Source: Paracoccus haematequi
GTDB taxonomy: Bacteria > Pseudomonadota > Alphaproteobacteria > Rhodobacterales > Rhodobacteraceae
DNA: 64,000 bases
Direction: 5' to 3'
NCBI RefSeq assembly: GCF_900631945.1
Contig: NZ_UZWE01000021.1
Location: forward strand, 102,938-166,937
The notes under the pieces were generated by a model. That model did not search any database. It saw nothing but the letters and a program-made list of their open reading frames with translations, and was not told the origin of the DNA. Below are positions 18,177-25,443 of this stretch, piece by piece (the stretch's first letter is position 1; each line of letters begins with the position of its first letter). The position numbers and the translations under genes are program-made.

Positions 18177-18566
18177 TTAGCTGCCGGGCACATAGATGCC
18201 GTCCCGGAACTGTTGCTTGAGCGTCAGATACAGGGCGCGAAGGGCATCCTCGTGACCCCATTCGCCAGCGGTTGCGGCGTCCCGTCGATCAAGGCTGTCG
18301 TGGCACGCGCTGCACGCAAAGACCGCAAACCAGTCGTCGGGCTTCTGGCCCATGCCAGCCGCGCCAAACATCCGCAGATGCGCCAGGACGGTCGTCTGCG
18401 GATCGCCGTTGCAGCTGGGCAGGCGCAGGGTGCATTCTCGTCCGCGCGCATTCTGACGGGCCGCGACATGGACCAGGTTGCCGGTCATGCGCTTCTGCGG
18501 CTTTGGTTGAGTGCCCTTAAGGCCCAAGGCCCCACGTCCCGCAAGATCTCCGAAGCGGGCGTTCAT
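18177..18566 (-). CDS. DUF1364/YbcO-like putative nuclease
   Basis: 129 residues. ARGRECTLRLPSCNGDPQTT, then LAHLRM and FACSACHDSLDRR, fit the DUF1364 (YbcO) family, whose Cys/His set forms an HNH-like zinc nuclease fold in lambdoid phages near recombination genes. Here it lies downstream of ERF and a partner of unknown function, so a role in phage recombination is likely (inference). Confidence 0.72.
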   Translation of the reverse strand: MNARFGDLAGRGALGLKGTQPKPQKRMTGNLVHVAARQNARGRECTLRLPSCNGDPQTTVLAHLRMFGAAGMGQKPDDWFAVFACSACHDSLDRRDAATAGEWGHEDALRALYLTLKQQFRDGIYVPGS

Positions 18567-18991
18567 GCCGCGTCCTCCGCCAGAAACCCAAGCGGATCGA
18601 ACCCAACGGCATCGGCCAGTTCGGCCATAGCGCGGTCCATGTATTCGCAGAAATCGCGATGGCTCATCTTGTCCAAGGCAACGCTGTCGGGTTTCATGCC
18701 AACCACCTTGCCTTGCAGGTCAAAGATCGGTTCCACATAGCCCAGCTTGACCTTGATCGCCGTGTGCAGGGCTTCGCGGGATCCCCATCGGCCCGTTGCC
18801 TTCACAGCGACGGACAGGGCTTTCCAATAGGTCTTGAGTTGGGGATGGCTGCGCTTGGTTCGGGCGATCAGGTCAAACTCGGTGCCGTTTGGAAAGGCCG
18901 TGATATCCTCATGGTCCAAGCCGCTGGCGGGGATGATGCGCCCTGCAAACAGCTTGACGATGGGCGGTGGCGGGGTTTCGCGCTTAGGCAT
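18563..18991 (-). CDS. Hypothetical phage protein, NinB/DUF1367-like
   Basis: 142 residues from ATG 18991. KRSHPQLKTYWKALSVAV and LGYVEPIFDLQGKVV followed by SVALDKMSHRDFCEYMDRAM resemble the family often next to YbcO-like nucleases. The overlap with the DUF1364 gene (ATGA) mirrors the lambdoid gene pair. Assignment is by resemblance only; ssDNA-related work is an inference. Confidence 0.5.
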   Translation of the reverse strand: MPKRETPPPPIVKLFAGRIIPASGLDHEDITAFPNGTEFDLIARTKRSHPQLKTYWKALSVAVKATGRWGSREALHTAIKVKLGYVEPIFDLQGKVVGMKPDSVALDKMSHRDFCEYMDRAMAELADAVGFDPLGFLAEDAA

Positions 18992-19196
18992 CGGCCCGCC
19001 CCTCGACATGCTGACGCGCCAGATGGGCCAGCACCTGATCCGCAGCGTCTGCAGTAGCCTCGTCGGACGCCTGCGGTCCCGCCAGGATATGCGCTGCCAT
19101 GTCGTGGATCAGCATATCGTCGGGCCAGCCGGTGGCGGTCTTGGCGTGAGAGACAGCATCAGCGATCTGGGCGGGGGTGTAGCTCGACCGGATCAT
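18984..19196 (-). CDS. Small hypothetical protein
   Basis: 70 residues, helical, acidic. TGATG overlap with the coiled-coil gene upstream. No family recognised. Confidence 0.5.
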   Translation of the reverse strand: MIRSSYTPAQIADAVSHAKTATGWPDDMLIHDMAAHILAGPQASDEATADAADQVLAHLARQHVEGRADA

Positions 19197-19897
19197 CAGA
19201 AAGCCGCCTTTTCCTGCCAGACCCGAAGTCCGTCCGCGTTCTGAAATGTCTTGTGGTTCTTCCGCGCCCAGTCCTCGATGAACACGGTCAGATCATCGCG
19301 GCGATTGACGGCGATCCAGTTGAGCAGCTTGCGGTGATCCTCGATCTCATAGCGCGTCTCATTGCGCATACCTTTGACGGTATCCTTGCTGGCGGCAGCG
19401 GCGCGTCGTTGCGCTTCCTCGGCCTCGCGCTGCGCCTCTGCGGCGGCGCGCTGCTCTTCCAGATCGGCCGCATTGGCTTTGCGGGCGGCTTCTTCGGCCT
19501 CGCGCATCTTGCGGGCGGCTTCGGCGTGGGCGGCGCGCTCCGCCTCGGCCTTTTCCTCGGCCAGCTTGCGCTTGAAGCCGTCCACCAAGGCGACAAGGCC
19601 CTTCTCGATCCGCTGCGCATCCTCGATGGTCGGCTTCCATCGTGCGCCTTCGGTCTTGTAGGCGTCATAAAGGGGCGCGGTTGCCGACTTCTGCCCGGCC
19701 TCCAAGGCCATGCGCCATTCGCGGGCCTGCTTGCGCAGGACATCCACAGCCTTCATCTGGGCTTCGTTCTCGACGGGATGTCCGTCCAGCCAGTTCGCGG
19801 CTTCTTCGCGCGCGGCCTCGAACTGCGCGCAGATTTCATCAAGCGGGTCTGGCGGGTTGTTGGCGCCGATTACGGCTCGTGGGTTCAGGTCGTCCAT
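19196..19897 (-). CDS. Coiled-coil phage protein next to ERF
   Basis: 233 residues from ATG 19897 (GAGG 9 bp upstream; a TTG at 19912 is the alternative). Residues about 95-165 are an uninterrupted Ala/Glu/Lys/Arg coiled coil (EEKAEAERAAHAEAARKMRE and onward). The C-terminus is a compact segment (NETRYEIEDHRKLLNWIAV). Such proteins are regularly paired with ERF annealing proteins in phages and may be a recombination partner (inference). Confidence 0.6.
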   Translation of the reverse strand: MDDLNPRAVIGANNPPDPLDEICAQFEAAREEAANWLDGHPVENEAQMKAVDVLRKQAREWRMALEAGQKSATAPLYDAYKTEGARWKPTIEDAQRIEKGLVALVDGFKRKLAEEKAEAERAAHAEAARKMREAEEAARKANAADLEEQRAAAEAQREAEEAQRRAAAASKDTVKGMRNETRYEIEDHRKLLNWIAVNRRDDLTVFIEDWARKNHKTFQNADGLRVWQEKAAF

Positions 19898-19908
19898 TTC
19901 TGGGATCC

Positions 19909-20733
19909 TCAATACGGAATTTCGTTCGCGTCGATCACGACAGGCTTGCGGGATTTGATGGTGCTGTTCAGGCGCTTGATGATCTGGGTGAAGTCATCGG
20001 GGTGCAGTTCTTCGATGTGTTCGACGCTGTATTGAGAAGCGATCCGATCCAAAGGGACGCCAGCTTCATCAGCCTTTGCTTGCAACTGTCGATACTGATC
20101 GGCGGTGATCGTGTTGCTGCGCTGAACCGACTTGTGATCTTCTTGGGTTGGCGCATCATCCCGGCGCGGCGCGGCTGATTGGGCGTCGTCGTCAACCTCT
20201 GCCGACAAGCCTAAGGCGGCCTTGAGCGTATAACGCTGCAAGTAGGTGACGGCGCTTCCGACAGCCTGGAACGGGTTTTTGCTGCCCGATCCATCCGGCG
20301 CACAGGTCAGCGACGTTTCCTCGCTATGCCCGTCGGCATGGGCGATGATGCAAGTGACACGAACCCCGCCATTGCCCTGATCGGTGCGGAACCGGTAGGA
20401 CAGTCCGAACTGCGAAAGGATGGGGTCGATCACCTTGGCGATGCCCGCCAGCGTTTCATGCTGATAATGGGTGCGCTTGCCGTCCTTGGTCCTGAAATCG
20501 ACCGTGGCATCCTTCATGATGGGTGGTATCTGCGACCGAGCCGCTGCCAAAGCGCGCGCGAAAGAGATCCGGGCGTTGTCGCGGTCATGATCTCGCTTGA
20601 GGGCAAGCATCCGTTCCAACTTGTCCAAGTCGGCATCAGGGTTCAGGACCAGGCGCTCGATCATGCTAACCATAGGGTCGGCAGGGAGATGGGTGTTCCC
20701 TCCGGCCTCGTCGTGCTTGGCAATAGCGTTCAT
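19909..20733 (-). CDS. ERF-superfamily single-strand annealing protein
   Basis: 274 residues. Residues about 25-190 carry the ERF core, including ISFARALAAARSQIPPI, THYQHETLAGIAKVIDPIL, LSYRFRTDQ and the family signature GSAVTYLQRYTLKAALGL. It anneals complementary single strands in RecA-independent recombination and genome circularisation. The C-terminal 70 residues look like a flexible tail plus a small helical domain. The first gene after a strong hairpin at 20760-20793. Confidence 0.9.
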   Translation of the reverse strand: MNAIAKHDEAGGNTHLPADPMVSMIERLVLNPDADLDKLERMLALKRDHDRDNARISFARALAAARSQIPPIMKDATVDFRTKDGKRTHYQHETLAGIAKVIDPILSQFGLSYRFRTDQGNGGVRVTCIIAHADGHSEETSLTCAPDGSGSKNPFQAVGSAVTYLQRYTLKAALGLSAEVDDDAQSAAPRRDDAPTQEDHKSVQRSNTITADQYRQLQAKADEAGVPLDRIASQYSVEHIEELHPDDFTQIIKRLNSTIKSRKPVVIDANEIPY

Positions 20734-20759
20734 TTGTCGATCCTTTTGGTTTCCGGGAT

Positions 20760-20793
20760 GCCGGTGGCGGCCTAGCAGGCTACCGCCACCGGC
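20760..20793. promoter_or_regulatory. 11-bp perfect inverted repeat upstream of ERF gene
   Basis: GCCGGTGGCGG (20760-20770) and its complement CCGCCACCGGC (20783-20793) flank a 12-nt loop, 27 bp upstream of the ERF start in a 99-bp gap. No U-tract follows on either strand, so it is not a standard terminator. It may be an attenuator, an RNase processing site or a protein site for tuning ERF expression. Confidence 0.6.
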
Positions 20794-20832
20794 TTGACCG
20801 CGCGCAGGGAGGACACGCGCGCGGATCGAGGA

Positions 20833-21195
20833 TTATCGGCTGCGGGGATCCCGCAGGTTGTCGGCAAGCGCCCTGATCTGTTCGACGTAAGCGGCGGCGG
20901 CGAACTCGATTTCCGTCGCAACTTCGTCCAGGTCATCGGCATCCCAAGGCGGGCTGTCATAGAGAGGGCCTGCCTTTGCCAGAGCGTTCAGCAGGTCGTT
21001 CGTCGCCCGGTCGCTGTGCGGCAGACAGGCCATGAGCCGCACCCAATCCGGCGAATGGCGGCCGGGGGATGCCTTCTCGGCCAGCTTGTGCAAGAGGCCG
21101 GAAATGTCGTGCCGGTCCAGACCGCCCACGGTCAGAGCGCAGTTGATCGCCATCAGGTCGGGATGCAGTGTTGCGATGGGGGCGTGCTTCATCAC
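20833..21195 (-). CDS. Hypothetical phage protein
   Basis: 120 residues. Mixed alpha/beta composition with a C-terminal acidic helix (DADDLDEVATEIEFAAAAYV). TGATG overlap with the gene before. No family recognised. Confidence 0.5.
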   Translation of the reverse strand: MMKHAPIATLHPDLMAINCALTVGGLDRHDISGLLHKLAEKASPGRHSPDWVRLMACLPHSDRATNDLLNALAKAGPLYDSPPWDADDLDEVATEIEFAAAAYVEQIRALADNLRDPRSR

Positions 21196-21479
21196 TGGTC
21201 CTCCTCGTGCGGGATCATGTTGCGGCCGGATTGCAGCATGTCGCTGCCGTCCGTGGGCTTGTAGCGGGACCGGAACACAAAAGCGTCTGGTAGAGCGCGC
21301 TCTGCCTGCATGGCCTCGGTCAGGCTGGCGTGGATCGTGTATCCGAGACCGGGGCGATACAGGCGGAAGCCATGGTTTCCGTCCTCAATGAGAGCGGCGC
21401 CCCGATGCCAGGTGCCGTGGTCTGCGTCATAGGTCCAACGCCAGCGGAGCCGCAGGTAGGCGATAAGGTCACGGATCAT
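21192..21479 (-). CDS. Hypothetical phage protein
   Basis: 95 residues from ATG 21479 (MIRDLIAYLRLRWRW), immediately after the upstream TGA. Contains GTWHRGAALIEDGNHGFRLY, reminiscent of small beta-rich phage proteins. No function recognised. Confidence 0.5.
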   Translation of the reverse strand: MIRDLIAYLRLRWRWTYDADHGTWHRGAALIEDGNHGFRLYRPGLGYTIHASLTEAMQAERALPDAFVFRSRYKPTDGSDMLQSGRNMIPHEEDQ

Positions 21480-21480
21480 G

Positions 21481-21717
21481 TCACCGGCCCTCCGCCAGAA
21501 CCGCGCTGCACTCCGCGCCATAAAGCGCACGGGCAGCGCAGATCGGATGCGGTTCGGTTGCGCGAAGGTAGGCGATGACAGCGATGTTGGCCGCGACCCA
21601 AGCTACCGTGCTGATCACCAGCACACCCACGCCTGCGATCTGCCAGCGGGTCATTCGGTCCAAGCCGTGGCGGTCCTTCCGCCAGTCCTGGATTTCGTCG
21701 AAGCTGGGTCTGGTCAT
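21481..21717 (-). CDS. Single-pass membrane protein
   Basis: 78 residues with one hydrophobic segment ([21 protein letters not shown], about residues 29-49) and a C-terminal part with two Cys. It overlaps its neighbours in the early operon. Early phage membrane proteins often mediate superinfection exclusion or host takeover; this is inference. Confidence 0.55.
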   Translation of the reverse strand: MTRPSFDEIQDWRKDRHGLDRMTRWQIAGVGVLVISTVAWVAANIAVIAYLRATEPHPICAARALYGAECSAVLAEGR

Positions 21718-22454
21718 TGCGCGACCTCCACCAGCTTACCGCCTTTGGCGTGATACCAGGTGTCAGCCTTGATCCCGTCCTTGCCGACGATCCCGCAGGC
21801 GACTGAAAGGATGGGGCCGTCCCACGTCTCGCGTTCGACCGCGAACAGGGCGTTGCCTTCCTTTCCTTGGACCTGACCGAGATAGCCCGACGCGGTGGCC
21901 GCGCCCTGATCGCCCGACGCGGTGGCCGCGCCCCGATAGCCCGACGCGGTGGCCGCGCCCTGATAGCCCGACGCGGTGGCCGCGCCCTGATAGCCCGACG
22001 CGGTGGCCGCGCCCCGATAGCCCGACGCGGTGGCCGCGCCCTGATAGCCCGACGCGGTGGCCGCGCCCTGATCGCCCGACGCGGTGGCTAGACCATTGTC
22101 CTTGACCGCAACCGGGCCTTCCAGGGAGGCGCGGGCCATCACCCAATCCACAGCTTCCTGGGCCAGTTCGCCCAGTCCGATCTCCCGCTGAACCGTCAGG
22201 ATTTCAGCGGCGATCTTGTCGCTTTCGCGGTCGGTCTTGCCGTTAACCTCTACCACACAGAAGCGGCTTCCGGCGGGAGGGTAGAAGCTGAACACCGCCA
22301 GCGGATGAACATCCTCGGGGATGGCGTGAAAGCCGCCGACGCAGGCTTCGACCGTGCCTTCGTGCTTGTAGGTCTCGCCGACAGCAAACTGGAACCCACG
22401 GCATTGCAGATCATGGTCGAAGCCTTTTATGGCCTTGATCGGTTTGTCGGCCAT
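21714..22454 (-). CDS. DUF7666-like protein with nine-residue repeat tract
   Basis: 246 residues in three parts. The N-terminal 115 residues ([38 protein letters not shown]) match a phage domain of unknown function. Residues about 122-195 are eight copies of ATASG(Y/D)(Q/R)GA. The C-terminal 50 residues are globular ([20 protein letters not shown]). The repeat resembles short beta-solenoid repeats seen in adhesins, yet the protein has no export signal and lies in the early operon. See the DNA repeat entry. Confidence 0.65.
   Translation of the reverse strand: MADKPIKAIKGFDHDLQCRGFQFAVGETYKHEGTVEACVGGFHAIPEDVHPLAVFSFYPPAGSRFCVVEVNGKTDRESDKIAAEILTVQREIGLGELAQEAVDWVMARASLEGPVAVKDNGLATASGDQGAATASGYQGAATASGYRGAATASGYQGAATASGYQGAATASGYRGAATASGDQGAATASGYLGQVQGKEGNALFAVERETWDGPILSVACGIVGKDGIKADTWYHAKGGKLVEVAQ
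21886..22090. repeat. Eight tandem 27-bp coding repeats
   Basis: Unit cccgacgcggtggccgcgcc plus 7 variable bases, start to start exactly 27 bp from 21886 to 22075. The units differ mainly at the codons for Tyr/Asp and Gln/Arg. Near-identity at DNA level implies recent expansion or ongoing slippage/recombination. Confidence 0.95.
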
Positions 22455-22624
22455 CACCGCGTCCCCTCTGCCAGCTTTGCAGCAGCGATGTGGGCGGGGA
22501 CGATCTGCTCGTATTCAGAGCTGGGAAGGGTGATGATCCGGTCCCGGCGGATGCGCTCGTTCAGGATGATCAGATCGGACAGCCAGCCGGTGCGGGGCGA
22601 CACGGGCGCTTGGATCGGGGTCAT
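22454..22624 (-). CDS. Small hypothetical protein
   Basis: 56 residues from ATG 22624 (ATGA overlap with the methyltransferase-like gene). Sequence [20 protein letters not shown] with a helical C-terminus. No family recognised. Confidence 0.5.
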   Translation of the reverse strand: MTPIQAPVSPRTGWLSDLIILNERIRRDRIITLPSSEYEQIVPAHIAAAKLAEGTR

Positions 22625-23310
22625 GCTGCGATTTCCTTCGTCGCGGTTCCCCATTGCTGCGCGAACGCCATGGCAATTCCGGGGTATGTTTCACTGCGCT
22701 GGAGCCAGCGATCATCGGTCGGGGTCAGACGGTTCTGGCCGCTGTCGGTCTGGTTGGACCAGCGTTCGACATGCTTGCCGTTGTGGGTGACGATCCGACC
22801 GGAAACTCGGCGCGTGGGAGTGAGGCGTGGCAGCCGGTCCAGCCAGAGGCCGGTTCCCTTGCTGGCATCGTCGCCAAACTGATAGGGCTGTATGACCTGA
22901 TCGGGCTTGCGGATCGCCTTGCTGATAAAGCTGGTGGCGGGGTTCTCGATGGCCTTGGGATAGGGCAGCGCCATGATGCGGCGCACATCGTCCAAAGCCT
23001 TCTCTCGGGCTTGGCGGCGGGCTTCTCCGGTCAGGGTGCCGGGTTTGACCTTCTGGTGATAGCCGACGCGGGGGTATCGGTCGAAGTCGGGATCTGAAAA
23101 GGCCCAAGCCGCGCTGCACGTCAGATAGGTGCACATCGGATGGAAGATGCCCCAATCCCAACGCCAGTTGACGACGTCCCAGATGTCGTCCTGAATGTGC
23201 CAGTAATGGTCGGCTGACCGAATATCACAGGTGACAGCCTCGATACCCATCCGACGCAAGGCCGTGACCGTGATCGGACAGCGGGAGAAGCCGATAAGAA
23301 CGCCACCCAT
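22621..23310 (-). CDS. Phage DNA methyltransferase-like protein with altered PC motif
   Basis: 229 residues of a phage family usually annotated as cytosine-methyltransferase-like. Seen are a Rossmann start (GVLIGFSRCPITVTALRR), ADHYWHIQDDIWDV, the active-site loop HPMCTYLTCSAAW, a family-typical linker with YHQKVKPGTL, then IENPATSFISKAI and the QPYQFGDDASKGTGLWL segment, ending TYPGIAMAFAQQWG. The loop reads HPMC where catalytic C5-methyltransferases have PPC or PC, so activity is uncertain. It may protect phage DNA or be a catalytically altered relative. Confidence 0.7.
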   Translation of the reverse strand: MGGVLIGFSRCPITVTALRRMGIEAVTCDIRSADHYWHIQDDIWDVVNWRWDWGIFHPMCTYLTCSAAWAFSDPDFDRYPRVGYHQKVKPGTLTGEARRQAREKALDDVRRIMALPYPKAIENPATSFISKAIRKPDQVIQPYQFGDDASKGTGLWLDRLPRLTPTRRVSGRIVTHNGKHVERWSNQTDSGQNRLTPTDDRWLQRSETYPGIAMAFAQQWGTATKEIAA

Positions 23311-23480
23311 CACGCAGCACCCACGATGTAGCTGTTGGAGCGGTCGCCAGCCTTGAGGCGGTTGGCTTCGTCCATCGCCTCGCCGGGCGTCAGGTGCCCG
23401 CTGACAAAGACTTCGTTCTGCGGGGTCTGGCCGCGCTGGATACGGTCACAGCGGTAAACGGCCCAAGGCATGTTGCTCAT
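23310..23480 (-). CDS. Small hypothetical protein
   Basis: 56 residues from ATG 23480 (MSNMPWAVYRCDR), overlapping the upstream stop. Contains a conserved-looking Trp-Ala-Val-Tyr strand and TPGEAMDEANRL helix. No family recognised. Confidence 0.5.
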   Translation of the reverse strand: MSNMPWAVYRCDRIQRGQTPQNEVFVSGHLTPGEAMDEANRLKAGDRSNSYIVGAA

Positions 23481-23653
23481 TTCGCCACCTGCGCAATCCG
23501 GGCCGACAGGCGATTGGCCCAATCGGTCTGCCGTGCGGCGAACCGGAACTGATGCCGCGTCTGATGAACGGCATAGGCAGCGAGGCGGATGGTCTGTTTG
23601 CGGTTGTAGAGCAGGCCGTCAAGGCTGCGGGGGAAAAGGATGGGGATCGGCAT
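23477..23653 (-). CDS. Small basic hypothetical protein (58 aa)
   Basis: ATG at 23653 overlaps the upstream TGA (TGATG), and the TGA at 23477-23479 overlaps the next ATG. The product (MPIPILFPRSLDGLL..., rich in Arg and Gln) would be strongly basic and may bind nucleic acid. Supported by perfect operon packing. Confidence 0.5.
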   Translation of the reverse strand: MPIPILFPRSLDGLLYNRKQTIRLAAYAVHQTRHQFRFAARQTDWANRLSARIAQVAK

Positions 23654-23862
23654 CACGCGTCCTCCGCGATCAGGTTGCCGTCAGCATCCAGGATGCCCAG
23701 CAGTTCGCAGGCGTCACGCCACGCACCGAGCGGCGCGGCATAATCGGCGCCCTCGTGCCAGAGGCAGGGACCATCTTCGCAGCGATCTTCGGAAGGATCG
23801 CGATCCACTTCGGTCCAGCCGTGGGCGCGGGCGATTGCTTCATAGTCGGGATTGGCGGTCAT
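23653..23862 (-). CDS. First gene of leftward early operon, small hypothetical
   Basis: 69 residues, acidic (YEAIARAHGWTEVDRD, CEDGPCLWHEGADY). An AGGAGG sits 7 bp upstream of its ATG, about 70 bp downstream of the predicted left promoter start. Position as first early gene suggests a host-takeover or anti-defence role, which is inference only. Confidence 0.55.
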   Translation of the reverse strand: MTANPDYEAIARAHGWTEVDRDPSEDRCEDGPCLWHEGADYAAPLGAWRDACELLGILDADGNLIAEDA

Positions 23863-24135
23863 TTCGGTTGTCCTCCTGTGATCCCGCGATCTGCGCTGTT
23901 GCCGTCAGGCGGTTGCGTGTCTTCGGCGGGTGGTAGGACAAATATGCATGTGGTGCATTCGACAGTCAAGCATAAAATGCATGACGTGCATCGAATTCTT
24001 CCTGTCCCTGATTCGCCCGTGCTATGGTGCAGGTGCTGGCGGTCGCGAACTGCGCATGGAGCGCGGGCTACCTACCCAAGGACACGACCGGGGAACCGGC
24101 TGCGGGTCGATCCCCGCCGTGGCCGTCAGCGCAGC
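23863..24135. other. Gap between early promoter and lysogeny operon
   Basis: No convincing gene. It holds the left promoter/operators (separate entry). About 140 bp of ordinary-GC sequence (23992-24135) carries only shadow ORFs on the plus strand, and the terminator at 24136-24160 follows. A small RNA could fit in the latter part but nothing specific is seen. Confidence 0.5.
23941..23991 (-). promoter_or_regulatory. Left early promoter (PL-like) with two repressor operators
   Basis: Reading leftward: -35 TTGACT (23964-23969), a 17-bp spacer, and -10 CATATT (23941-23946). Operator ATGCATGTGGTGCAT (23944-23958) fills the spacer and -10; a second, ATGCATGACGTGCAT (23977-23991), lies just upstream of the -35 with 33 bp between centres. 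The same 15-bp ATGC-N7-GCAT boxes recur at the repressor/Cro promoters, so this is the repressor-controlled leftward early promoter. Confidence 0.8.
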
Positions 24136-24160
24136 AAAAAGCCCGCCTGGTCGGGCGGGC
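24136..24160 (-). terminator. Rho-independent terminator of lysogeny operon
   Basis: GCCCGCC / GGCGGGC 7-bp stem with a 6-nt loop, followed on the minus strand by TTTTT. It lies 28 bp beyond the end of the 24189-24590 gene and would stop repressor-operon transcripts before they enter the left early operon. Confidence 0.8.
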
Positions 24161-24188
24161 TACTGTAGTGACGGTCGGTTGGCGCGGA

Positions 24189-24590
24189 CTATCCGGCAGC
24201 GTAGGTGATCGCCGCGATCAGGGCGCCAAGTCCTGCGAACAAAAGCGCCGCAATCCCCATCTTCGAATTTATCATGCTGTCCACCTTGTCGGGGGTGGGC
24301 ATATCACGGGCGCGATCCATGACGCGTTCCATCCGCTCCTCAATCCGGGCCTGCGAAGCGCCGATGAGAGATGTCCGATCTTCAAGCCTTGTCTGTGACG
24401 CCTTCACATCGGCGATATCAGAAGACAGCCGATCAAGGCTGATGTCTACGCGCGCAAAGGCTTCTTCAAGTCGGGACAACCGCTGTTCCATAGGAGGCAA
24501 TGTGCCATCGCCATCACCATTTTTCAATGCGTCACGACCCAGCTGCCGTCTGCGCTCGGTGAATTTGGGATGTGGATAGCCATCGGTCAT
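24189..24590 (-). CDS. Coiled-coil tail-anchored membrane protein (XhlA-like)
   Basis: 133 residues. Residues about 33-100 form a heptad coiled coil (EQRLSRLEEAFARVDISLDRL, shown in part), and the C-terminus is one transmembrane segment (MGIAALLFAGLGALIAAITYA) with almost nothing after it. XhlA-type lysis proteins have this layout, but this gene is downstream of the repressor, not with the lysis genes, so it is likely expressed in the lysogen. A superinfection-exclusion role is a reasonable inference. Confidence 0.6.
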   Translation of the reverse strand: MTDGYPHPKFTERRRQLGRDALKNGDGDGTLPPMEQRLSRLEEAFARVDISLDRLSSDIADVKASQTRLEDRTSLIGASQARIEERMERVMDRARDMPTPDKVDSMINSKMGIAALLFAGLGALIAAITYAAG

Positions 24591-24844
24591 CTAGGCGCGT
24601 CCTCCCCCAGTAGCGTATCCCTGTTATCAAAGATTGTATTGGTGATTTCTTCTCGGGCAGCCTTACCTTTGTCAGTTCGATCAAGGAGATGCACCGCAAA
24701 ACTCAAAGCCATTGCGTCTTGGCTTGCCAGTTGCTTCACCCAATTCCAAAGGGCCAGGTTGGATGCTTCCAACATCTCAATCCGTTCGACTGCCTTAGCT
24801 AGCGTTTGCTTGAGCAACTGCTCGTCGTCCTCGGTCAATCCCAT
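24587..24844 (-). CDS. Hypothetical lysogeny-operon protein
   Basis: 85 residues from ATG 24844 (MGLTEDDEQLLKQ), mostly helical with a heptad stretch (LAKAVERIEMLEASNLALW). It overlaps the XhlA-like gene by 4 bp, so the two are co-translated and may form one complex. A TTG start at 24928 is a less likely alternative. Confidence 0.55.
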   Translation of the reverse strand: MGLTEDDEQLLKQTLAKAVERIEMLEASNLALWNWVKQLASQDAMALSFAVHLLDRTDKGKAAREEITNTIFDNRDTLLGEDAPR

Positions 24845-25019
24845 TCCTCCATCGGCTGCGTCACCTTGTCGGCCCATTCGTCCAGCAGCTTCGCCGCAAC
24901 GCCCTGTTTCCGGCTGATTCTTCCACAAGCAAATGCGGTCAACCTGTCCGTTCGACAGTTGCGCGGTCGCGGATGTTCTGGGAAAGTTCTCGCCGGGAGC
25001 ACAGGTCTGGGTGGGACGA

Positions 25020-25177
25020 TGACGGAAGAACAGGAATTTGCAGCGGCGCTTGCGAAACTAACGGATGAGCAAATCAAATGGCTCATTGCGCAGGCGACGG
25101 CGGCTGGCTTCCTGCCTCAATCGCCAAGGCCGACAGAACCTTGCGACGGGACGCATCAGAAGACCGAAACGCTATGA
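25020..25177 (+). CDS. Small antisense-placed ORF (52 aa)
   Basis: ATG at 25020 preceded by a GGTGGG purine run; product MTEEQEFAAALAKLTDEQ continues as an amphipathic helix and a Pro-rich tail. It runs opposite to the lysogeny operon and its 3' half overlaps the last 95 bp of the repressor gene. Composition looks protein-like while the opposing minus-strand frame looks like its shadow. Could be a lytic-state antagonist of repressor mRNA. Confidence 0.4.
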
Positions 25178-25385
25178 CCAAGAGGGCTTCTTCAGCGGTT
25201 CTTTCATCGCTGAATAGGTCCGACAGCGTGACCCCCAAGGCGTCGGCGCATTTGATATAGGTTTCCAGCCTGGCGCTACTGTGCATTTTTTCGGCGCGCT
25301 GGATCGTGGCCTGATCCACGCCGACCAGTTCTGCCAGTTGTTGTTGGGTCAGCCGCTTCGCTGTGCGGTAAGTGCGCAAATTCAT
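25083..25385 (-). CDS. Prophage repressor, short XRE type
   Basis: 100 residues from ATG 25385. The N-terminal 60 residues are a classic XRE HTH (LTQQQLAELVGVDQATIQRAEK). The rest is a short tail without the Ser-Lys autoprotease domain of CI/LexA repressors. Divergent from the Cro-like gene across a 93-bp operator region. The predicted -10 ends 7 bp before the ATG, so its mRNA is probably leaderless. Confidence 0.82.
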   Translation of the reverse strand: MNLRTYRTAKRLTQQQLAELVGVDQATIQRAEKMHSSARLETYIKCADALGVTLSDLFSDERTAEEALLVIAFRSSDASRRKVLSALAIEAGSQPPSPAQ

Positions 25386-25391
25386 GGCGGC

Positions 25392-25435
25392 ATCATGCGC
25401 GTGATGCATGATTGAGGCAAATGCACGAGGTGCAT
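25392..25435 (-). promoter_or_regulatory. Repressor promoter (PRM-like) with two operators
   Basis: Leftward -35 TTGCCT (25415-25420), 17-bp spacer, -10 CATGAT (25392-25397). Transcription would start at about the A of the repressor ATG (25385). Operator ATGCGCGTGATGCAT (25395-25409) covers spacer and -10; ATGCACGAGGTGCAT (25421-25435) abuts the -35. The arrangement implies autoregulation. Confidence 0.72.
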
Positions 25436-25443
25436 TGAGAGTG

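Noticed and set aside
21886..22090. Regular repeats considered as a CRISPR array
   Set aside because: Period is 27 bp with no unique spacers, and the repeats are in frame within a coherent protein.
24835..25086. 83-codon minus-strand ORF between repressor and 24844 gene
   Set aside because: Its first half is the antisense of the more protein-like plus-strand ORF at 25020; the last 28 residues look plausible but have no start codon of their own.
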